Assembly: GCA_029865405.1 (NCBI GenBank)
Contig: JAOUGZ010000204.1
Coordinates: forward strand, 1-5,723
Origin: Betaproteobacteria bacterium
GTDB taxonomy: Bacteria; Pseudomonadota; Gammaproteobacteria; Burkholderiales; SG8-39
Direction of reading: 5' to 3'
Length of the DNA stretch: 5,723 bases
The notes beneath the pieces were generated by a model that saw only the letters and a list, made by a program, of their open reading frames with translations, searched no databases and had not been told where the DNA came from. This document shows positions 1 through 5,723 of this stretch, piece by piece (within the stretch, counting starts at the first letter, position 1; the number at the start of each line of letters is the position of its first letter). The translations under genes were made by a program, and so were the position numbers.

Positions 1-1713
<1,713 letters not shown>

Positions 1714-1719
1714 AAAGGA
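1714..1719 (+). promoter_or_regulatory. Ribosome binding site of nirM
   Basis: AAAGGA lies directly after the nirS stop codon (TAG, 1711-1713) and 10 bases before the nirM ATG at 1730. The nirS-nirM gap is only 16 bases with no room for a promoter, so the two genes are very probably co-transcribed. Confidence 0.7.
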
Positions 1720-1729
1720 CCTCCGAAAC

Positions 1730-2038
1730 ATGAAGACCCTGATCTTTGCAGCTGCCGCTGCGGCCGTCGTGCTGGCCGCGCCGGCGCAGGCCGACGAGGC
1801 GATGGCGAAGAAGTACAACTGCCTCGCTTGCCACCAGACCGACAAGAAGCTGGTCGGCCCGTCCTACAAGGACATCGCCAAGAAGTACAAGGGCGAGGCC
1901 GACGCCGTGGCCAAGCTCGCCGACAAGGTGAAGAAGGGCGGCAGCGGGGTCTGGGGTCCGGTGCCCATGCCGCCGAACGCGGCGGTGCCGGACGCTGACG
2001 TGAAGAAGCTGGTGGACTGGATCATGAAGATGGGCTGA
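1730..2038 (+). CDS. nirM: Cytochrome c551-type electron donor to NirS (NirM)
   Basis: Small soluble periplasmic class I cytochrome c that passes electrons from the bc1 complex to NirS. The 102-residue precursor has a signal peptide (about 1-21, Ala/Val-rich core ending APAQA, cut before D22), leaving about 81 residues, the size of cytochrome c551. The haem motif is C31-L-A-C34-H35, followed by the conserved VGPSYKD. The axial methionine is M80 in the GVWGPVPMPPN loop, which is diagnostic of the c551/c8 group. The C-terminal helix is present (KKLVDWIMKMG). It sits 16 bases after nirS, the arrangement seen in Pseudomonas nir clusters. NirC, another small cytochrome of nir operons, is the main alternative, but the WGP-PMPPN loop and position favour NirM. 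It is Lys-rich, consistent with docking to an acidic partner (inference). Confidence 0.93.
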   Translation: MKTLIFAAAAAAVVLAAPAQADEAMAKKYNCLACHQTDKKLVGPSYKDIAKKYKGEADAVAKLADKVKKGGSGVWGPVPMPPNAAVPDADVKKLVDWIMKMG

Positions 2039-2055
2039 ACGGCCCGGACGCATCG

Positions 2056-2089
2056 AAGGGCGGGAGCGGTGCTCCCGCCCTTTTTGTTT
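2056..2089 (+). terminator. Rho-independent terminator of nirSM, shared convergent region
   Basis: A perfect 10-bp GC-rich stem pairs 2058-2067 with 2071-2080, around a 3-base loop. Two further A-T pairs extend it (2056-2057 with 2081-2082). On the + strand it is followed by TTTTTGTTT, a classical intrinsic terminator 17 bases after the nirM stop. The same hairpin lies just past the ubiT stop (2094) on the - strand, where it is preceded by A's but followed by only two T's. It may therefore end both convergent transcripts, more weakly on the - strand. Confidence 0.92.
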
Positions 2090-2093
2090 CCGG

Positions 2094-2387
2094 TCAGCCG
2101 AGCGCGTCGAGCGCGTTCTTGATCTCGAGCCCGAGCCCGGTGTCGCCTTCGATCACCAGGCGGCGAGTGAAGAAGAGCGTGTCCGGATCTTCGCGCCGCA
2201 GCGCCAGTGCGAAGTAATCGCCGAGGCTCGCGCGCACTGTCACGTCGGGCCTGCCGAACGCCGGGCGCAGGCCGATGGCGTCGAGCGTGAGCTGCGGCGC
2301 GAACGGCAGGCCGCGGATCTCGAGCCGCAGCACCCGGCCGCGCAGCGGCGCGAATCTTGCTTTCAAAGCGGGCGGCAGCGGGATCAC
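2094..2387 (-). CDS. ubiT: UbiT-like SCP2-domain protein, O2-independent ubiquinone synthesis (short form)
   Basis: Accessory factor of anaerobic ubiquinone synthesis. Its SCP2 lipid-binding domain is thought to hold the hydrophobic quinone precursors for UbiU-UbiV. The 97-residue product is almost only that domain. The signature DPDTLFFTRRLVIEGDTGLG (about residues 67-86), followed by LEIKNALDAL, closely matches the end of the SCP2 domain of E. coli UbiT. It is much shorter than E. coli UbiT (about 174 residues, from memory), lacking both the N-terminal leader and the C-terminal tail. The start is a GTG at 2387-2385 overlapping the ubiV stop (GTGA), with GGAGG four bases upstream, which decides this start; no in-frame ATG lies nearby. 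It is last in the ubiU-ubiV-ubiT run and translationally coupled to ubiV. The SCP2 assignment is firm; the UbiT name rests on the signature and context. Confidence 0.88.
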   Translation of the reverse strand: MIPLPPALKARFAPLRGRVLRLEIRGLPFAPQLTLDAIGLRPAFGRPDVTVRASLGDYFALALRREDPDTLFFTRRLVIEGDTGLGLEIKNALDALG

Positions 2388-3268
2388 GCGGCCTCCATGC
2401 CGGCGCGGCCGTGCCAGAAGCCGTTCCACAGCTTGCCCGGGGCGCAAGCGGCAAGCGCCTTGCGCGCGTCGTAGCCGCTGAGAAGCCCGTCGCAGGCGCT
2501 GCGCAGGGTGCGCAGTGCTTGCGCGGTATCGCGCGATTGCGGGCTCACCCGCACGATGCCGACGCCGGCCTGGGCGAGCGCCGCCAACTCGTCCGCGAGG
2601 CAATACACGCCGGCCGACAGCGTCTGAATGCCGTTCACGGCGAGGAACGGCGTGCCCTCGCGCGTCGCGAGGGCCATGCCGTCCGGGAAATCGAGGCAGG
2701 CGTAGCCGCAGTCCTCCTTCTGGCGGTTCAGGCGCCGCGCCGTGAAGCAGCGTGCGGAGAAGGCGAGTGGCATGCGGCCGTAGCCGAACACCTCGGCCTC
2801 CAGGTCGGCGGGACGCGCGGCGAGCACGCCGGCCACCATCTCGCGCGTCGCCTCCGTGGGCGCGACCCAGCGCGTCGCGCCGAGCTGCGCCACCAGGTCG
2901 AGCGTTTGCGGGTTGTAGACGTTGAGATGCGGGCCGGCGACCCAGCCGGTGGCGCCGGCGAGCAGGCGCACCGCTCCCCAGTCGTTCGCCTCCACGCGAA
3001 AGCGGCCATTGGCCACGGCGCGGCGCACGAGCTTCAGATCGCCCTCGGACTCGGTGAGCGCCTGCGCCGAAAGCACCACCTCCTTGCCGGCCGCGGCGAG
3101 CTGCGCGCCGATCGCGAGCCAGTCCTCGAACGCGAGCTCGTGGCGCCGCGAGCACACCACCTCGCCCAGGTACACGGTGTCCACGGGCGCGGCAGCCATC
3201 TTCTCGTAGAAGGCGAGCACCGCATCGCGCGGCCAGTAGTAGAGGAGCGGGCCGAGTGCGAGCTTCAT
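2384..3268 (-). CDS. ubiV: UbiV, O2-independent ubiquinone hydroxylation subunit (U32 family)
   Basis: Partner of UbiU. In E. coli the heterodimer carries 4Fe-4S clusters and performs the ring hydroxylations of ubiquinone synthesis without O2. The 294-residue product starts MKLALGPLLYYWPRD and has the U32 peptidase-like fold. The four cluster cysteines are present: C39 (GEVVCSRRHEL), C174 (SARCFTARRLNR), C187 and C191 (EDCGYAC). From memory, C39 and the 13- and 4-residue spacings match E. coli UbiV (C39, C180, C193, C197). The ATG at 3268 overlaps the ubiU stop as ATGA. The reading frame stays open upstream to about 3751, but that part is antisense-like shadow within ubiU and lacks family similarity. 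GGA ends three bases before the ATG, a weak and very close ribosome site, so coupling to ubiU is likely. Confidence 0.95.
   Translation of the reverse strand: MKLALGPLLYYWPRDAVLAFYEKMAAAPVDTVYLGEVVCSRRHELAFEDWLAIGAQLAAAGKEVVLSAQALTESEGDLKLVRRAVANGRFRVEANDWGAVRLLAGATGWVAGPHLNVYNPQTLDLVAQLGATRWVAPTEATREMVAGVLAARPADLEAEVFGYGRMPLAFSARCFTARRLNRQKEDCGYACLDFPDGMALATREGTPFLAVNGIQTLSAGVYCLADELAALAQAGVGIVRVSPQSRDTAQALRTLRSACDGLLSGYDARKALAACAPGKLWNGFWHGRAGMEAA
2392..2396 (-). promoter_or_regulatory. Shine-Dalgarno site deciding the ubiT GTG start
   Basis: On the - strand GGAGG lies inside the last codons of ubiV, four bases before the ubiT GTG. It is the clearest ribosome site on the - strand and supports initiation at GTG 2387 coupled to termination of ubiV. 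Confidence 0.7.
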
Positions 3269-4254
3269 TTCCAGGGGCGCGAGAACGCGCCGAGCGTGGT
3301 GTGGCTGCCTTCGGCGTGGCGCTGGAGCGCCGCGGCCCAGGCCGGGCGCGGCGCGAAGCGGCCCGCTTTCCAGGCGTCGATCGCCTCGCGCCAGACCCGC
3401 GTCACCTGCGCCACGTAGGCCGGACTGCGCTGGCGGCCCTCGATCTTCACCGCGCGCACGCCGGCGTCGCCGAACTGCGGCACCATATCGAGCGTGTTGA
3501 GGCTCGCCGGTTCCTCGAAGGCATAGTAGGTCTCGCCGTCGGCGGCGTAGCGGCCCTTGCATACCGTGGGATACGCCGCCCGCTCGCCCGGCGCGTAGCG
3601 GTCGATGAGGATGCCGTTCAGCCGCGACTCGAGCCCGGCGCCGGTCTCGCGCCAGCGCACCGCGTGCGCGGGCGAGCAGGCGCCCGTGGTATTGGGCGCT
3701 TCGCCGCAGGCGTAGGCCGAGAGCGTGCAGCGCCCCTCGACCATCACGCACAAGCTGCCGAAGCCGAAGACCTCGATCTCGACCGGCGTATGGCGCGCGA
3801 CGTGCGCGACCTGGGCGAGCGACAGCACGCGCGGCAGCACTGCGCGCTTGACGCCGAACTGCTCGTGAAAGAAATTGATCGCTTCGTAACTGGTCGCCGA
3901 GGCCTGCACCGACAGGTGCAGCGCCAGCTGCGGGTGGACGCGGTGCGCGTAGCGCATCAGGCCGGCGTCGGCGACGATGATGGCGTCCACGCCGAGCCGC
4001 GCCGCGCGATCCACGGCCGCGGTCCAGCGCGTCCAGCTGCCGGCCTGCGGATAGGTGTTGACCGCCATCAGCACCTTGCGGCCGCGCGCGTGCGCGTAGG
4101 CAAGTCCCGCGGCGAGCGCGGCGTCGTCGAAATTCAGGCCCGGGAAATTGCGCGCGTTGGTGTCGTCGCGCAGGCCGAGGTAGACCCAGTCGGCGCCGTT
4201 GTCGACGGCCGCTTTCAAGGCCGGCAGCGCGCCGGCGGGACAGACCAGTTCCAC
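3265..4254 (-). CDS. ubiU: UbiU, O2-independent ubiquinone hydroxylation subunit (U32 family)
   Basis: Forms the UbiU-UbiV 4Fe-4S heterodimer that hydroxylates ubiquinone precursors in anoxia. The 329-residue product begins with the family-typical (M)ELVCPAG and has conserved blocks DDTNARNFPGLNF (30-42), LSVQASAT (114-121), VLPRVLS (139-145) and VKIEGRQRSPAYV near the C-terminus, ending TTLGAFSRPWK. Cluster cysteines are C169 (GSLC), C176 (EGRC), C193 (TGAC) and C232 (PTVCKGRY), the same positions as in E. coli UbiU (from memory). Length equals the E. coli protein. The start codon is GTG at 4254-4252; no in-frame ATG fits, and the conserved N-terminus fixes this start. No Shine-Dalgarno is visible upstream. 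An FNR-type box lies 45 bases upstream. The U32 family also contains RNA-modification proteases/hydroxylases, but pairing with ubiV and ubiT makes UbiU the clear choice. Confidence 0.96.
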   Translation of the reverse strand: MELVCPAGALPALKAAVDNGADWVYLGLRDDTNARNFPGLNFDDAALAAGLAYAHARGRKVLMAVNTYPQAGSWTRWTAAVDRAARLGVDAIIVADAGLMRYAHRVHPQLALHLSVQASATSYEAINFFHEQFGVKRAVLPRVLSLAQVAHVARHTPVEIEVFGFGSLCVMVEGRCTLSAYACGEAPNTTGACSPAHAVRWRETGAGLESRLNGILIDRYAPGERAAYPTVCKGRYAADGETYYAFEEPASLNTLDMVPQFGDAGVRAVKIEGRQRSPAYVAQVTRVWREAIDAWKAGRFAPRPAWAAALQRHAEGSHTTLGAFSRPWK

Positions 4255-4261
4255 ACGGACG

Positions 4262-4267
4262 ATTCTA
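4262..4267 (-). promoter_or_regulatory. Candidate -10 element of the ubiUVT promoter
   Basis: On the - strand TAGAAT (one mismatch to TATAAT) ends seven bases before the ubiU GTG. No -35 hexamer is found 16-18 bases upstream, as expected of an activator-dependent promoter. Start of transcription would fall at about 4256-4254, on or next to the start codon. The box centre (4305.5) would then lie near -50 rather than the usual -41.5, which weakens the call. Confidence 0.4.
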
Positions 4268-4298
4268 GGGGCGCCGGGATTGCCCGCCGGGGAGCGGG

Positions 4299-4312
4299 TT
4301 GACGTGCGTCAA
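4299..4312 (-). promoter_or_regulatory. FNR/DNR-type binding site upstream of ubiUVT
   Basis: TTGACGTGCGTCAA is a perfect inverted repeat TTGAC-N4-GTCAA, one base per half-site from the FNR consensus TTGAT-N4-ATCAA and within the range reported for DNR/NNR sites. It lies in the 76-base gap between dnr and ubiU, both on the - strand, with its centre 51 bases from the ubiU start, so it can control ubiUVT but is downstream of dnr. The adjacent Dnr-like protein carries the E-x-x-S-R recognition residues expected to read such a site. Confidence 0.8.
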
Positions 4313-4330
4313 CGATCCTGCGCCGCCGTG

Positions 4331-5017
4331 CTAGGCGCCGCCGCGCAGCCTTGCCAGGTCCGGGATGCGCACCGTGCGGCCCTGGATCTCGATCATGCCG
4401 TCGTTGCCGAGCTCGTGCAGGATGCGCGAGAAGTGCTCCGGGGTCATGTTGAGGCGCGAGGCGATGACGCTCTTGCCGGCCGAGAGATGCACCTCGGCGG
4501 CGCCGCCGTTGGCGCCCTCGGGCGCTTCGGCGAGCAGGTAGCCGATGACGCGCTCGTGGCTGGAGCGCAGGGTGTAGGCCTCGACGTCGCGCACCAGCCC
4601 GTGCAGCCGCCGCGCGAGCCCCGAGAGCATGCGCCGCGCGAAGCCCGGGTCGCGCGCGAGCTCGTCGAGCACGGCGTGCTTGGCGACGTGCAGCAGCATC
4701 GAGTCGGCGAGCGCCTGCGCGAACACGATGTACGGCGCATCGAGGAACATCAGCGCCTCGCCGAAGCTCTGGCCGGGGCGCACGATCTCGACCACCTTCT
4801 CCACGCCCTGCGGCGAGCTGAAGCCGAGCTTGACCTGGCCGTAGACCACGACGTGAAAGCCGGTGCAGGGATCGCCGCAATGGCAGATCGCCTCGCCCTT
4901 CTCGGCGTGCACGGCCAGCGTGCTGGCGGCGATGCGGTCGAGCTCCGCGCGCTGCATCTCGCTGAACATCGGCAGGTTGGCGAGAAAGGCCTGCACCTTG
5001 ATCGGCGGGTGCTTCAT
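4331..5017 (-). CDS. dnr: Crp/Fnr-family regulator, Dnr-like
   Basis: Predicted transcription activator of denitrification. The 228-residue product has the family layout: an N-terminal LANLPMFSEM segment, a cyclic-nucleotide-like beta-roll (about 30-110, with VVVYGQVKLG and the Dnr-type PGQSFGEALMFL), a long dimer helix (about 115-148) and a C-terminal winged helix (about 150-220). The recognition helix contains E194-H-F-S197-R198, the E-x-x-S-R set used by FNR to bind TTGAT-type half-sites. The N-terminal cysteines that hold the FNR 4Fe-4S cluster are absent, which points to Dnr/Nnr (NO sensing, reported to need haem) rather than FNR. It does have C45, C47 and C51 in the beta-roll. The ATG lies 1 base after the nirN stop, so it is probably co-transcribed with nirN; no good ribosome site is seen. 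Dnr is the best subgroup by context, but subgroup assignment is less certain than the family. Confidence 0.88.
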   Translation of the reverse strand: MKHPPIKVQAFLANLPMFSEMQRAELDRIAASTLAVHAEKGEAICHCGDPCTGFHVVVYGQVKLGFSSPQGVEKVVEIVRPGQSFGEALMFLDAPYIVFAQALADSMLLHVAKHAVLDELARDPGFARRMLSGLARRLHGLVRDVEAYTLRSSHERVIGYLLAEAPEGANGGAAEVHLSAGKSVIASRLNMTPEHFSRILHELGNDGMIEIQGRTVRIPDLARLRGGA

Positions 5018-5018
5018 G

Positions 5019-5723
5019 TCAGTGGCTCGTGCCCTCGGCGCGGGTGATCTTGTTGTGCACGTTGTACTTGCCTACCGGCTTGTTCATCGGGATGCGCTTC
5101 ACTTCCTTCAGCGTCTTCGCGTCGAAGACGATCAGCGCGCCCGCCTGCTCCCAGAGGCTGGCGAGCACGTAGCGGCCGTGGCGGTCGAACTCGACATGCG
5201 CCAGCGTCTTGCCCGGCTCGGGCGTGAGCCGCGCCACCACCTCGAGCGACTCCTTGTCGATCACCTGCAGGGTGTCGCGGCCCTGCGGGCTCATCATCGA
5301 GTCGACCCAGGCGTAGGGCGAGGCCTCGTGGCTGCGCATGAAGAACCCCGGCCCGAGCGTCGGCACCTCCTTCACCAGCTTCCAGCTCGCCACGTCGATC
5401 ACGCTCACCACGCCGGCGCGCAGGTTGGGCGTCGCCATCACGCGGCGTCCGCGCCAATCCCAGCTGATGCCCGAGCCCAGGTGCGGCAGCCCGCTGAGCT
5501 CGATCTGCGCGATGGCGCGGCGCACGTCGAGGTGCACCACCTGGGCGCGCGCGCCCCGCTGCCCGCTGCCGACGAGCATCGAATAGTCCTGCGTGAAGAA
5601 GAAGCTGTCCAGGGGCTCGTCGAGCTTCGTGCGCCGCGGATTCAGGAACCCGGGCACGAAGGCGCCTTCCTGCATGCGGTAGTCGTGGATCATGCCGGCG
5701 GGGATCGGCTCGGCGCGCGGGTT
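5019..5723 (-). CDS. nirN: NirN, dihydro-haem d1 dehydrogenase (C-terminal part, cut by window edge)
   Basis: Periplasmic protein related to NirS that makes the last double bond of haem d1, producing the acrylate side chain, before the cofactor passes to NirS. The visible 234 residues are the C-terminal half of the d1-binding propeller. Recognisable blocks are MIHDYR, LDEPLDSFFF, LPHLGSGISWDWRGRR, GPGFFMRSHEASPYAWVD, AHVEFDRHGRY and the ending GKYNVHNKITRAEGTSH. The frame stays open from the first Met (5693) to the edge with ten more in-frame codons, so 5693 is not the start; the missing part should contain a signal peptide and a CxxCH domain. The related NirF lacks the cytochrome domain and, as I recall, ends differently (SGIFF...), so NirN is preferred. 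The cytochrome half that would prove it lies outside. The stop is 1 base before dnr. Confidence 0.85.
   Translation of the reverse strand, partial: NPRAEPIPAGMIHDYRMQEGAFVPGFLNPRRTKLDEPLDSFFFTQDYSMLVGSGQRGARAQVVHLDVRRAIAQIELSGLPHLGSGISWDWRGRRVMATPNLRAGVVSVIDVASWKLVKEVPTLGPGFFMRSHEASPYAWVDSMMSPQGRDTLQVIDKESLEVVARLTPEPGKTLAHVEFDRHGRYVLASLWEQAGALIVFDAKTLKEVKRIPMNKPVGKYNVHNKITRAEGTSH

Noticed and set aside
2388..3155. In-frame upstream extension of ubiT (353-codon frame)
   Set aside because: Arg-rich shadow of ubiV; the GTG at 2387 has a strong ribosome site and gives an SCP2 domain beginning where expected.
3269..3751. In-frame upstream extension of ubiV (455-codon frame)
   Set aside because: It lies inside ubiU in another frame, is compositionally shadow-like, and the ATG at 3268 gives the conserved UbiV N-terminus with an ATGA overlap.
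4283..4298. Small hairpin CCCGC/GCGGG between dnr and ubiU as a terminator of dnr
   Set aside because: Only a 5-bp stem with a 6-base loop and no T-run on the - strand; insufficient for an intrinsic terminator.
2357..5047. Series of long + strand open frames (2357-3418, 3256-4302, 4199-5047) opposite the - strand genes
   Set aside because: All are Ala/Arg/His/Gly-rich with no motifs and lie antisense to genes with complete conserved ligand sets.
5019..5693. Complete 224-residue protein starting at the Met codon at 5693
   Set aside because: The frame is open to the window edge and the visible part is only the C-terminal half of a d1-propeller, so this is an internal Met of a cut nirN.

Overview
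This is a GC-rich window, with long spurious open frames on both strands as expected at that composition. It comes from a denitrifying proteobacterium. The periplasmic haem proteins, a c551-type donor, a Dnr-like regulator and the O2-independent ubiquinone genes fit a betaproteobacterium (Rhodocyclales-like or a related order) or possibly a gammaproteobacterium. The sequence alone does not settle the genus.

Layout. Bases 1-2038 on the + strand hold nirS (cytochrome cd1 nitrite reductase, complete, starting at the first base) and, 16 bases later, nirM (cytochrome c551-type electron donor). A strong hairpin with a T-run closes this unit at about 2056-2089. Everything else reads on the - strand and converges on that hairpin. 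In transcription order these genes are nirN (dihydro-haem d1 dehydrogenase, cut by the right window edge), dnr (Crp/Fnr-family regulator, 1 base after nirN), a 76-base gap, then ubiU, ubiV and ubiT joined by 4-base stop/start overlaps. The gap carries a perfect FNR/DNR-type palindrome and a -10-like hexamer placed to drive ubiUVT.

How the genes work together. NirS reduces nitrite to NO in the periplasm, NirM supplies its electrons, and NirN finishes haem d1, the cofactor NirS needs. The Dnr-like protein probably senses anaerobic or NO conditions and switches on the cluster. UbiU, UbiV and UbiT let the cell make ubiquinone without O2, which the denitrification chain needs when O2 is gone. All key ligand residues are present in NirS, NirM, UbiU and UbiV, so these proteins look functional.

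Nothing here is an entirely new system. The points most worth a second look are the direct linkage of ubiUVT to a Dnr-like gene through a perfect FNR-type box, the apparently leaderless GTG start of ubiU, the very short UbiT, and a cysteine cluster in the sensor domain of the regulator.
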